Notes: a model not told the origin generated them from the sequence alone. 45,259 nt of DNA from a virus (IMGVR_UViG_3300005563_000011:1-45259), one strand, 5' to 3'; shown: positions 35,726 to 43,671, numbered from the stretch's first letter. Translations and numbers: made by a program.

Positions 35726-37828
35726 GTGGCGACGAACAAGAAACTAAGCGCCACCATCATCATCGGCGGCGCCGTCGCCAGCAGCCTAAAAACGTCCATC
35801 GGCAGCACCAAGTCCGCGCTGGTGGACCTGGGCCGCACTGTCAAGCAGCTGTCCAAGCAGCAGGGCGAACTGGGCGACGCCATCAAGAAAATGGACGGTG
35901 CCGGCGCGGGCGTGGACGCCATGAAGCGCCGCTATGCGAGCCTGGGCGAGCAGATCGAACAGGCCAAGCGGGCGCAGGACCGTCTGACCGCCGCGGCCGA
36001 GCGCAGCGCGAAGCTGAACAAGATCGGCGGCACGATGATGAAGGGCGGCGCCTATGCGACCGCCGCCGGCGCGGCCATCGTCGGCACCACGATCATGCCG
36101 GGGCTGAAGGAAGCCAAGCACTGGCAGGGCGAGCAAGCCAAGATTGCCGCGCTGGGTATGGGCGAGGAAACGAACCGCGAGGCGGCCGAATTCGCGCGCC
36201 ATATGAAGACGTTCGGCACCAGCAGGACCGAAAACCTGACCCTGGTGCGCGATGCGCTGTCCGTGTTCGGGGACATTCACCACGCGCAGATGGTGGCGCC
36301 GACGCTGGCGAAAATGAAGTTCGGGAACGCGGCGGTTTACGGCGAGCATGGCGCCGACAACGAAGCCAAATTCCTGGACATGCTGAAGGTGATCGAACTG
36401 CGCGGCGGCCTGAAGTCGCAAGCCGATTTCAACTCGCAGGCCAACATGGTGCAGAAAGTCATTTCGGCCACCGGCGGGCGCGTCGGGCCGGACGAATGGC
36501 GGCACCTGATCGCCACCGGCGGCCTGGCCGCGAAGTCCATGCGCGACGATGCGTTTTTCTACCAGCTGGAACCGCTGGTGCAGGAAATGGGCGGCGACCG
36601 CGTGGGCACCGGGCTGATGTCCGGCTATTCGGCGCTGTACCAGGGCCGCACCACGAAGCGCGCCGTGCAGAACCTAGAAAAGCTGGGCCTGATCGGTGAC
36701 CGCAGCAAGGTGCAGCAGGACAAGGCCGGGCAGATCGCGCACCTGGACGTGGGAGCGGTCAAGGGCGCCGAACTGTTCCGCAAGTCGCAATATGAGTGGA
36801 TGAAGCAGGTACTGCTGCCCACGCTGGCGGAAAAGGGCATCACGTCCAAGGACCAGGTGCTGGACGCCATCGGTTCGATTTTCAGCAGCCGTAAGGGCGC
36901 CGACATCATGGCGGCTATGTTCCTGCAGCAGCAGCAGATTGACAAGAGCGAGAAGGTGAACCGCGGCGCCGCGGACATCAACGCGCTGGACGCCGAGGGG
37001 CGCGCCACGGCCGCCGGAAAGGAAATCGAGGCCGAAAAGAAGCTGGCCGACCTGAAGCTGCAGCTGGGGCAGAATATTCTGCCGATCTACACCAGCGCGC
37101 TGGAAACGGCGAACGACGCGCTGCGGACGCTAAACGAGTTCACGGAAAAGCACCCGACGCTGGCCAACGCCATGGCCATCGGCATCGGCGGCGTGGGCAT
37201 CGCCCTGGTGGCGCTGGGGCCGATCATCACCGCTGCCGGCGGCCTGCTGACCGTGTACGCGGCGGCGCAGCTGCGCGCGGCGGCGCAGGCTGCGGCGGCA
37301 ACAACGGCCATCGGAGCCGAAACTGTCGCGCTGGAAGCGAACACCGTTGCCGCCCGCACCGGCGCCGGTGCGCTCGCCATGTGGGCGAAGCGCGCGGCCA
37401 TGATCGTCGGGCTTGCGAACGTGGGCGACATGATCGCCGGCGGGTTCGGCGTAGGCAGCAAGCCGATTGACCAAAAGCAGGACGATGCCAACTGGAAGCG
37501 GATGAACTGGTGGCAGAAGGGCGAAAGCGGCACCCTACGCGCCATCGAAGGCACCGGCCGGGTTCTTGGTATGTCCAACATCGCCAATTCGGCGCAGGCC
37601 GACCGCATACAGGCCGAAACCGATTACCTGAACAAACACGCCCCGCCCGCACCCGCGCAGGCCAAGCCTAGCGTGACGGTGAACGACCACACCACGAACA
37701 CCTTCCACATCACCCAGCAGCCGAACCAGGACGGCGGCGCGCTCGCCCGCCAGGTGATTGACGAATACGAGCGCAAGAAACGCGCGCAGGGCGGGGCGGC
37801 CCTGTTCGATCTGCCCAGGGGGTACTGA
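35726..37828 (+). CDS. T: Tape measure protein T
   Basis: The GTG at 35726 directly follows the E' stop. The 700-aa protein is long, helical and Ala/Lys-rich, with a central segment TSSLFRG-like in role: MMKGGAYATAAGAAIVGTTI at about 103-122 and a transmembrane-like stretch near residues 475-520 (GIGGVGIALVALGPIITAAG). It sets tail length and is ejected with DNA. The length predicts a tail of about 100 nm if the usual 0.15 nm per residue holds. The N-terminal 80 residues are coiled coil. Confidence 0.93.
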   Translation: MATNKKLSATIIIGGAVASSLKTSIGSTKSALVDLGRTVKQLSKQQGELGDAIKKMDGAGAGVDAMKRRYASLGEQIEQAKRAQDRLTAAAERSAKLNKIGGTMMKGGAYATAAGAAIVGTTIMPGLKEAKHWQGEQAKIAALGMGEETNREAAEFARHMKTFGTSRTENLTLVRDALSVFGDIHHAQMVAPTLAKMKFGNAAVYGEHGADNEAKFLDMLKVIELRGGLKSQADFNSQANMVQKVISATGGRVGPDEWRHLIATGGLAAKSMRDDAFFYQLEPLVQEMGGDRVGTGLMSGYSALYQGRTTKRAVQNLEKLGLIGDRSKVQQDKAGQIAHLDVGAVKGAELFRKSQYEWMKQVLLPTLAEKGITSKDQVLDAIGSIFSSRKGADIMAAMFLQQQQIDKSEKVNRGAADINALDAEGRATAAGKEIEAEKKLADLKLQLGQNILPIYTSALETANDALRTLNEFTEKHPTLANAMAIGIGGVGIALVALGPIITAAGGLLTVYAAAQLRAAAQAAAATTAIGAETVALEANTVAARTGAGALAMWAKRAAMIVGLANVGDMIAGGFGVGSKPIDQKQDDANWKRMNWWQKGESGTLRAIEGTGRVLGMSNIANSAQADRIQAETDYLNKHAPPAPAQAKPSVTVNDHTTNTFHITQQPNQDGGALARQVIDEYERKKRAQGGAALFDLPRGY

Positions 37829-38769
37829 TGGCACTGGACTACCAGACCGGGCCGACCGTGATGCTGCAGCTGGGCGGGTTCCAGTTCGGCATCGCGACGG
37901 CCGCTTACCAGGAATTGAACCGCAGCACGGAATGGCGCTGGCCAACGCAAGAGCGGTTCGGCCAGATGCCGGCCATGCAGTTCACCGGGCCGGGCGCGGA
38001 CAGCATCACGCTGCCGGGTGTCGTCTTCCCCGAATGGAACGGCGGCAAGGGCCAGCTGGACGCCATGCGCGCGCTGGCCGATAGCGGGCAGCCGCAGCCG
38101 CTGGTGGACGGCACCGGCGCGAGCGTGGGCCGCTGGGTTATCGAGCGGGTGGAGGAAGGGCAATCCGTCTTCGCCGGCCAGGGCGTGCCGCGCCGCCAGT
38201 CCTTCACGCTGACGCTGAAGCGCGCGCCGGACGAAACGGTGGCGGGCGCGGTGGCCGCCGTTGCCGGTGCCGCGGCGGCGACCGCGGGCGCGTCCATCCC
38301 GGCCGGCGCCACGGGCGCGCTGGCGAAGGTGCAGGGGCTGGCCGGTTCGGTGTCGAGCGCAGCCAAGTCGCTGTCCGGCACGCTGAACAAGGTGGCTGGG
38401 CAGGTGCAGGCGGCCGTCGCTCCATACGCGGCCGTGGCGCACGAAGCCCTGGGCGCGGTGAACCGCTCGCTGGGCGTGGTGGGCGAACTGCAGAACGTCG
38501 CCAACCAAACGCTGTCCATGGTGGGCGTGCGGCCTATTGAAGTCACCGCGTTGCTGGGCGCCGACAACCTGGTGACGCGAGCCGGCGCCATGCTGTCGCG
38601 CGCCGAGAGCGCCAGCGCGATCCTGCGCACCAGCAGCGCCAACCTGGCGCGGCTGTCCAACGTGCCGGCGAGCGCCACCAGGGCGGTGCAGTCGGCCCAG
38701 GCCGCAGCGGACAAGGCGGTGGCGCTGACCCGCCAGACGGCCGCGCTGGCCGCCACGATCAAGGGATAA
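37828..38769 (+). CDS. U: Tail protein U
   Basis: The ATG at 37828 overlaps the T stop. Residues 1-135 match P2 gpU: TVMLQLGGFQFGIATAAYQE, then LNRSTEWRWPTQERFGQMPA and FPEWNGGKGQLDAMRALADS. A long Ala-rich helical C-terminal extension (about 140-313) is larger than in P2. U is a tail tube initiator or completion protein at the baseplate hub. Confidence 0.9.
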   Translation: MALDYQTGPTVMLQLGGFQFGIATAAYQELNRSTEWRWPTQERFGQMPAMQFTGPGADSITLPGVVFPEWNGGKGQLDAMRALADSGQPQPLVDGTGASVGRWVIERVEEGQSVFAGQGVPRRQSFTLTLKRAPDETVAGAVAAVAGAAAATAGASIPAGATGALAKVQGLAGSVSSAAKSLSGTLNKVAGQVQAAVAPYAAVAHEALGAVNRSLGVVGELQNVANQTLSMVGVRPIEVTALLGADNLVTRAGAMLSRAESASAILRTSSANLARLSNVPASATRAVQSAQAAADKAVALTRQTAALAATIKG

Positions 38770-38774
38770 CCGCG

Positions 38775-38987
38775 ATGGCCGACACGTACCTGACCAGCGC
38801 CGGCGACATGCTGGACGCGATTTGCGCGCAGTATTACGGCGCCACCGCCAACCGCGTGGTGGAACAGGTGCTGGAAGCGAACGCCGGGCTGGCCGCCTAC
38901 GGGCCGACGCTGCCGGCGGGGCTGCTGATCGCACTGCCCGACATCGCGAAGCCCGCGCAGCAGGAAGGCGTGCGGCTGTGGGATTGA
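38775..38987 (+). CDS. X: Tail protein X (LysM-like)
   Basis: The 70-aa protein is a P2 gpX homologue with a LysM-like fold: AGDMLDAICAQYYGATANRV, then EQVLEANAGLAAYGPTLPAG. It binds near the baseplate hub. Gene D starts within its 3' end. Confidence 0.92.
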   Translation: MADTYLTSAGDMLDAICAQYYGATANRVVEQVLEANAGLAAYGPTLPAGLLIALPDIAKPAQQEGVRLWD

Positions 38988-40012
38988 GGCCGGAATTCAA
39001 GCTGATCGCGAACGGCGGCGACATCACGGCGACGATCAAGGATCGGCTGAAGTCGCTGCGGTTCACGGACGCCACCGGCATGGACAGCGACGTGCTGGAA
39101 GTGACGCTGGATGACAGCGACCCGCTGAAGCCCATTACCATGCCGCCGACCGGCGCCGAACTGGAACTGTTCCTGGGCTATGACGGCGCCGCGCAGCGAA
39201 TGGGCCTGTTCGTGGTGGACGCCATCGAACTGTCCGGCTGGCCGGGCGAAATGCACATCACCGCGCACGCCGCGCCGTTCGACAAATCCAAGGGCGGCAA
39301 GGCGAACCTGCAGACCCAGAAAACGCGCAGCTGGCCCAAGGACACGAAGCTGGGCGACATGGTGAAAAAGATTGCCGGCGAACACGGGTTGACGGCGGCC
39401 GTGGCGCCCTCGCTGGCGTCCATCACGCTGCCGCACACCGCGCAGTCCGACGAAAGCGACATGCACCTGCTGGTGCGGATCGCGCGCAAGTATGACGCCG
39501 TGGTGAAGCCGGCCGCGGGCAAGCTGGTGCTGGCGAAGCGCGGCGAGACGAAAAGCGCGAGCGGACAGCAGCTGCCGTCCATCACGCTGGCGCCCGGCGA
39601 CGTGACCCGGTGGCGCATCGGCATCGCCAAGCGCGGCAAGGCCGGCAGCGTCGTGGCCGCCTGGCACGAGACGAAGAAGGCGAAGCGCCACACCGTCACC
39701 ACAGGGCAGGGCGAGCCAGTCACACGGCTGCGCACCCAGTACGCCACGAAGGACATGGCGCTGGCAGCCGCCCGCGCGGAACTGGACAAGCGCGCCCGCG
39801 GCGAACGCAAGCTGGACGTGACGCTGCCAGGCCGCGCCGACCTGGCGGCCGAAGGGCCGCTGACCATGGCCGGGTTCCGCGATGGCGTGGACGGCGAATG
39901 GGTCATCACCAGCGTGCAGCATTCGCTCGATAATCAGGGCTACGTTTGCAGCGTTCAGGCCGAGGTTCCGAACAGCAAAGGCCAGACGAACACGCAAGAG
40001 GCGACCGATTAG
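38978..40012 (+). CDS. D: Baseplate hub protein D
   Basis: I choose the GTG at 38978 because AGGAAGG lies 9 bases upstream; a TTG at 38984 is an alternative. The 344-aa protein is P2 gpD-like: RPEFKLIANGGDITATIKDR, then DDSDPLKPITMPPTGAELEL and RKYDAVVKPAAGKLVLAKRG, with GEWVITSVQHSLDNQGYVCS at the end. It forms the hub that carries the V spike. It is the last morphogenesis gene of the P2-type tail. Confidence 0.93.
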   Translation: MGLRPEFKLIANGGDITATIKDRLKSLRFTDATGMDSDVLEVTLDDSDPLKPITMPPTGAELELFLGYDGAAQRMGLFVVDAIELSGWPGEMHITAHAAPFDKSKGGKANLQTQKTRSWPKDTKLGDMVKKIAGEHGLTAAVAPSLASITLPHTAQSDESDMHLLVRIARKYDAVVKPAAGKLVLAKRGETKSASGQQLPSITLAPGDVTRWRIGIAKRGKAGSVVAAWHETKKAKRHTVTTGQGEPVTRLRTQYATKDMALAAARAELDKRARGERKLDVTLPGRADLAAEGPLTMAGFRDGVDGEWVITSVQHSLDNQGYVCSVQAEVPNSKGQTNTQEATD

Positions 40013-40022
40013 ACTTGCATTG

Positions 40023-40063
40023 CACGTAAACATTGCTAGAGCGGCAAGACCTTTCACGTAAAC
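40023..40063 (+). promoter_or_regulatory. Paired CACGTAAAC repeats upstream of accessory genes
   Basis: CACGTAAAC occurs at 40023-40031 and again at 40055-40063, 32 bp apart (three helical turns). They lie in the 64-bp gap after gpD and before a GTG-started gene. They could be operator or activator sites for accessory genes. No clear -35/-10 pair is visible. Confidence 0.4.
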
Positions 40064-40076
40064 GGGGGTTTTGATC

Positions 40077-40568
40077 GTGGATATTGCCAGTCTCATCATC
40101 ACTGGATCGCTGGGGGCTTCCGCCGCCGGCGTCCTGTACCTGATCGCGCGCAAGTCGCCCGCTGGCCGCGAGGATGACGCCTGCCTGCTGCCGCCGCCCG
40201 GCTGGGCGTGCACGCGCACCCCTGGCCATGCTGGACCGTGCGCGGCCGTGGAAGTCTCGCCGCCCTGGTGGATGGCCGAACCCGAACCCGCGAACACCAA
40301 CCTGCCGGCGCTGGACGCCGAACAGACGGCCGTGCTGCACGCGATGTCCGCCATCTACGGCCACACCGCGAACGACATCATGGAGCGCACCGGGCTGCCC
40401 CACGTGAAGGTGGCCGGCGCGCGCCGCTATCTGCGCGAGATCGGGCTAGCCCACTATGGGCCGCTGTATGACGAGGACGGCGCCGGCATCCGCGGCAGCG
40501 GCTACACGCTGACCGACGAAGGTGTGCGCGTAGCAGCGGCGCTGGCCGGACTGGCGGTGGCGGCATGA
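40077..40568 (+). CDS. Membrane-anchored winged-helix-like protein
   Basis: The GTG at 40077 has GGGGG 8 bases upstream. Residues 1-22 (VDIASLIITGSLGASAAGVL) form one transmembrane segment. Residues 35-70 are Cys/Pro-rich (DACLLPPPGWACTRTPGHAG), and residues 85-150 form a winged-helix domain (LDAEQTAVLHAMSAIYGHTA, then NDIMERTGLPHVKVAGARRY). A membrane anchor on a DNA-binding-like fold is unusual for a phage regulator. It is the first of four overlapping accessory genes. Function is unknown. Confidence 0.65.
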   Translation: MDIASLIITGSLGASAAGVLYLIARKSPAGREDDACLLPPPGWACTRTPGHAGPCAAVEVSPPWWMAEPEPANTNLPALDAEQTAVLHAMSAIYGHTANDIMERTGLPHVKVAGARRYLREIGLAHYGPLYDEDGAGIRGSGYTLTDEGVRVAAALAGLAVAA

Positions 40569-40804
40569 ACGCGGCCGCACCCGCCCACTGGCAGGGCATC
40601 GAAAGCGCGCCGAAGCCGCACCATTCGGTTTATGAACCGATCCTGGCGTGGTGCCCCGATGCCGAGGCGCCGAACGGCGGCGACATTCGCGTGGTGTGGT
40701 GGGAGTCCGGCGAAGGGTGCTGGGTCGGCGATACCACCTGCGAGGAACACCCCACGCACTGGATGCCCCTGCCGCCGGCGCCGGACTTCGGGGACAAGCA
40801 ATGA
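40565..40804 (+). CDS. DUF551-like protein
   Basis: The ATG at 40565 overlaps the previous stop. The 79-aa protein matches the DUF551 pattern of small phage proteins: HWQGIESAPKPHHSVYEPIL, then WWESGEGCWVGDTTC and PTHWMPLPPAPD, with the conserved THWMPLP end. Members are widespread in temperate phages of proteobacteria; their role is unknown. Confidence 0.82.
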   Translation: MNAAAPAHWQGIESAPKPHHSVYEPILAWCPDAEAPNGGDIRVVWWESGEGCWVGDTTCEEHPTHWMPLPPAPDFGDKQ

Positions 40805-40944
40805 TCCCCGCCCAGCACAGCATCGACAAGGTGATGGCCGAAACCGGCATGGGCGAACTGCAAGCCATCCGGCACCTGCAGATGCGCCATGCGCTTCAGC
40901 GGCAGGGCAGGGACCGGCGGCACGTGCGCGGGGTGGAGCGGTGA
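40801..40944 (+). CDS. Small basic protein, 47 aa
   Basis: The ATG at 40801 overlaps the previous TGA. The protein (IPAQHSIDKVMAETGMGELQ and a basic tail) is helical with an HTH-like first half (AETGMGELQAIRHLQMRHAL). It may bind nucleic acid. No family is recognised. Confidence 0.55.
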   Translation: MIPAQHSIDKVMAETGMGELQAIRHLQMRHALQRQGRDRRHVRGVER

Positions 40945-41018
40945 TCGCCTGGGAAGACATCGCCGCTGTGGCCATGCTGCCGTTCCGGCTGATCCAGTGG
41001 GCGCTGGCTAATGGATAG
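40941..41018 (+). CDS. Tiny hydrophobic peptide, 25 aa
   Basis: A GTG at 40941 overlaps the previous TGA and gives VIAWEDIAAVAMLPFRLIQWALANG, one amphipathic or membrane-inserting helix. Coupling to the gene before it is the main support. It is followed by a strong terminator. Confidence 0.45.
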   Translation: MIAWEDIAAVAMLPFRLIQWALANG

Positions 41019-41054
41019 GGTGCGGCGTGGCGCCGCATGATCCGGCGTGATGCA

Positions 41055-41099
41055 AGGCGCTTGGTGCACCCGGAAGGTGCAACCAGGCGCCTTTTCTTT
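41055..41099 (+). terminator. Strong rho-independent terminator after the accessory genes
   Basis: A long stem (AGGCGCTTGGTGCACC, 41055-41070, with GGTGCAACCAGGCGCCT, 41076-41092, one bulge) closes a short loop and is followed by TTTTCTTT. It separates the rightward accessory genes from the integration region. Confidence 0.85.
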
Positions 41100-41133
41100 G
41101 TGGTGCAACCGCCGCTAAGTGGTTGATTTTGCT

Positions 41134-41186
41134 TGGTGCCGGCAGCAGGGATCGAACCCGCGACCCCCTGATTACAAAGCAGGGGA
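41134..41186 (-). other. Candidate attP: 3' part of a tRNA-Thr(TGT) gene
   Basis: On the minus strand the sequence reads like the 3' half of tRNA-Thr: anticodon loop TTTGTAA with stem, GGGGGTC variable region, T-arm GCGGGTTCGATCCCTGC, acceptor TGCCGGC and ACCA. The 5' half of the tRNA (D-arm) is not recognisable; the anticodon stem is followed by unrelated sequence. This is the usual form of attP in phages that integrate into a tRNA gene and rebuild its 3' end. The integrase gene is 600 bp away. GGTGCAACC near-repeats at 41076 and 41102 could be integrase arm sites. Confidence 0.75.
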
Positions 41187-41347
41187 AAACCCTTTACCGC
41201 CAATGCCCCGATTGCTATAAAAGCCGGCGTAAGCGACTGAAACGACTAGCCGAATTAACGGACGTGACCCAGCGTTAGCCGGGGTGGTTCGTATGATGGC
41301 CGGGCGCTAGGTGCTACCACCAGTGCAACCAAGGGGCACCCGGAAGA

Positions 41348-41791
41348 ATGGCCACCAGATCGCGCGCGCTCGCGGCAATAGCAGCAATCACCGCCGACCG
41401 CTTGGAGCGAGAACGGCAGCTGAAGCCGCCCCCTGAAGTCCCGCCGCCCGCACCGCCCGCACCGCGCGCACCGCCCAGTCCCGACACGCCACTGACCGAA
41501 GCCCAGTTGGCGGACATGGCGGTGCCATTCGAAGTCACGTGCGGCGTCTATTTCCTCTTGCGCGGCAGGCGCGTGGTCTATGTCGGCCAGTCCATCAACA
41601 TCCTAGCCAGGATCGCCACGCACGCCGCCAGCGAAGACAAGCGCGGGCGCTGGGATGCCTGGGCCTACGTTCCATGCGAGGCGAGGCGCCTTGACGCCGT
41701 GGAGGGCGAATACATCCGCCGGTTCAGGCCGCCGCTGAACAAGGTGGGCAAGCTATCAGCCAATGACAACCGGAGGGTGCGCGCGTGCTGA
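41348..41791 (+). CDS. GIY-YIG nuclease-domain protein
   Basis: The 147-aa protein has a long Pro/Ala-rich N-terminal linker (PPPEVPPPAPPAPRAPPSP) followed at about residue 66 by GVYFLLRGRRVVYVGQSINI, a GIY-YIG-type core with the catalytic Arg in LARIATHAAS and Glu in VEGEYIRRFRPPLN. The end carries an ANDN string. It lies between attP and integrase and overlaps the integrase start by 7 bp. Free-standing GIY-YIG proteins are often homing or repair nucleases. Whether this one is mobile or part of the integration module is unclear. Confidence 0.8.
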   Translation: MATRSRALAAIAAITADRLERERQLKPPPEVPPPAPPAPRAPPSPDTPLTEAQLADMAVPFEVTCGVYFLLRGRRVVYVGQSINILARIATHAASEDKRGRWDAWAYVPCEARRLDAVEGEYIRRFRPPLNKVGKLSANDNRRVRAC

Positions 41792-43029
41792 CTGATACCG
41801 AAATCAAGAAGGCCATCCGCGAGGCGACTGCCGAACGCGTTCTGAACGACCAGGCGGGCGGACGCGGGGCGGGTAGCCTGCGCCTTCGCATCCGGCCGAG
41901 CGATGAAGGCGTGACCGCCACGTGGTTTGCGTTCTGGAAAACGGGCGGCGTGCGCAGCACCAGGACACTGGGGCGCTATCCCGGCATGACCGCCGCCCAG
42001 GCGCGGGCGGCGTACCATAACGAAATCGTGCCCCAGCTGCTGGCTGGGAAGAACCCCGCTGCACCGAAGGCGCCTTGTGGCCGGCGCGCGACCGTGGGGG
42101 AATTGTTCCGCGCCTACGTGGCCGACCTGAAAACTAAGGGCCGCGCCAGCTGGCCGGAAGTCGAGCGCGCGCTATTGCACGCCAAGGACAACGCCGCCGA
42201 CGCCCTGGGGCGCAACCGGCTTGCTGGCGAGATTGAGGCCGCGGACGTTGCCGGATACCTGGCCAAGTTCTACCGGCGCGGTTCGCGCAGCGCCGCCGAC
42301 CACCAGCGGGCCTATGTGTCCGCGGCGTTCGGCTGGGCGGTCAAGGCGGCGAACGACTACACCGTGGACGACCGCCAGGACTGGGGCATGAAGTTCAACC
42401 CGGCCGCCCTGGTGCGGCGAGATTACGAAGCAGTCCAAGCGCGCGACCGCAACCTGTCGGCCGACGAACTGCGCGTGCTGTGGCACGCCGCGGCGCCGGG
42501 CGAAAACGGGTTCACGCTGGAAACGGCCGCGGCGATCCGGCTGCTGATCGGCACCGGCCAGCGCGTGCAGGAAGTGCTGCGGCTGGACGGCGCCGAACTG
42601 GACCTGGCCGCCGCGCTGTGGCGCATGCCGCGCGAGAAAACGAAACTACGCCTGCGCCCGCACGTGGTGCCGCTGCCGCGCCAGGTGCTGCCGGTCCTGG
42701 CCGACCTGGCGGCTGCACACGGCACCGGGCCGCTGTTCCCCGGCCGCGCCGGGCGCGAGCGCATGGACCACCGCAGCGTCAAGCAGGCGATTGACCGCTG
42801 GCTGGCGCTGCCGGGCGTGACGGCCGCGCAGTTCCAGACGCGCGATCTGCGACGCACCTGGAAGTCCCGCACGGGCGAAATCGGCATTGGCCGCGACATG
42901 CGCGACTTGATCCAGCAGCACGCCGGGCAGGACGCCGGCACCGTCCACTATGACCGGGCCGACTACCTGCCGCAGATGCGCGCGGCCATGGCGAAGTGGG
43001 AAGCCTGGCTGGACGGCGTGCTGGCCTAG
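41785..43029 (+). CDS. int: Tyrosine-family integrase
   Basis: The GTG at 41785 starts a 414-aa P4/lambda-type integrase: an N-terminal arm-binding domain (SLRLRIRPSDEGVTATWFAF), a core-binding SAM-like domain (about 103-200) and the catalytic domain. Catalytic residues are R260 (GTGQRVQEVL), R356 (TRDLRRTW), H379 (LIQQHAGQ) and Y389 (TVHYDRADY). At the usual HxxR position the His is replaced by Arg353. It recombines attP with a tRNA gene. The stop is followed after 2 bp by repeat copy 7. Confidence 0.93.
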   Translation: MLTDTEIKKAIREATAERVLNDQAGGRGAGSLRLRIRPSDEGVTATWFAFWKTGGVRSTRTLGRYPGMTAAQARAAYHNEIVPQLLAGKNPAAPKAPCGRRATVGELFRAYVADLKTKGRASWPEVERALLHAKDNAADALGRNRLAGEIEAADVAGYLAKFYRRGSRSAADHQRAYVSAAFGWAVKAANDYTVDDRQDWGMKFNPAALVRRDYEAVQARDRNLSADELRVLWHAAAPGENGFTLETAAAIRLLIGTGQRVQEVLRLDGAELDLAAALWRMPREKTKLRLRPHVVPLPRQVLPVLADLAAAHGTGPLFPGRAGRERMDHRSVKQAIDRWLALPGVTAAQFQTRDLRRTWKSRTGEIGIGRDMRDLIQQHAGQDAGTVHYDRADYLPQMRAAMAKWEAWLDGVLA

Positions 43030-43031
43030 GG

Positions 43032-43049
43032 CAAATCCCACAAGAGGAA
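43032..43049 (+). repeat. 18-bp boundary repeat, copy 7
   Basis: The exact 18-mer begins 2 bp after the integrase stop. The next gene, the start of a foreign-looking cassette, begins 55 bp later. Confidence 0.97.
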
Positions 43050-43104
43050 CGCCGGCGGCGGGCGGCCTAAGCCAAGGTTCCAGTTTTCCAAGGAACCCTG
43101 CCGA

Positions 43105-43476
43105 ATGTCCGTCACCTATCCCACCGCCGTGAAGAACGCGCGCCTGTCGGCTGTCGTCACCCAGATCGGCAGCACCGGCGTGCTGGAAATCGGCACCACC
43201 GGCATGGGCACCGTGCTGGCCACGATCCCGCTGCAGTCCACCGCCGGCACCGTGTCCGGCGGCGTGCTGACCTTTTCCGGCTTCCCGGCGTCCGACACTT
43301 CGGCCGACGCGAGCGGCACCGCCGCGGCAGCGCGCGTTCGCACGGCATCGGGCGGAACGGATATCATCACCGGCCTGACTGTCGGAACGTCCGGCAGCGA
43401 CATCAACCTGGACAGCACCAACATCACCGCTGGCCAGACTGTCACGGTGAACAGCGCCACCATCACGCACGCCTAA
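43105..43476 (+). CDS. Putative virion-associated beta-rich protein, 123 aa
   Basis: The ATG at 43105 follows AAGGAA by 9 bases. The protein (KNARLSAVVTQIGSTGVLEI, then GTTGMGTVLATIPLQSTAGT and DIITGLTVGTSGSDINLDST) is beta-rich, Thr/Gly/Ser-rich and similar in style to phage surface proteins. It is placed after integrase in a four-gene cassette. I recognise no named family; a virion decoration or adhesin partner is an inference. Confidence 0.7.
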   Translation: MSVTYPTAVKNARLSAVVTQIGSTGVLEIGTTGMGTVLATIPLQSTAGTVSGGVLTFSGFPASDTSADASGTAAAARVRTASGGTDIITGLTVGTSGSDINLDSTNITAGQTVTVNSATITHA

Positions 43477-43479
43477 ACC

Positions 43480-43671
43480 ATGGCGGCCGTTGCTTCCTCC
43501 ACCTGCACGCTTGAACACCCGCAGATCGATGGATCGCGCTGGTGCACGGAAGTGCATGTGCTGGAAGGCGGGGACACGCGCGAGTTTTACTACCTGCTGG
43601 CGCCGGGCGATGATGCCGACGCAATCATGCGCGGGCGGGCCGAGGCGATTGCTGCCGAAGGTAACGACTGA
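43480..43671 (+). CDS. Hypothetical protein, 63 aa
   Basis: The ATG at 43480 follows the previous stop by 3 bp. The protein starts MAAVASSTCTLEHPQIDGSR, then has WCTEVHVLEGGDTREFYYLL and an acidic helical tail. The two Cys residues could form a disulfide. It is coupled to the beta-helix-like gene at 43671 by TGATG. Function unknown. Confidence 0.65.
   Translation: MAAVASSTCTLEHPQIDGSRWCTEVHVLEGGDTREFYYLLAPGDDADAIMRGRAEAIAAEGND

Noticed and set aside
39990-40003. Degenerate boundary repeat at the end of gene D (ACGCAAGAGG)
   Set aside because: The seven-base core CAAGAGG is expected a few times by chance in this length, and the left half does not match.
41134-41230. Complete tRNA-Thr gene
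   Set aside because: The 3' half is clear, but the D-arm region does not fold and about 19 extra bases separate a possible GCCGGC acceptor strand from the anticodon stem; attP is a better explanation.
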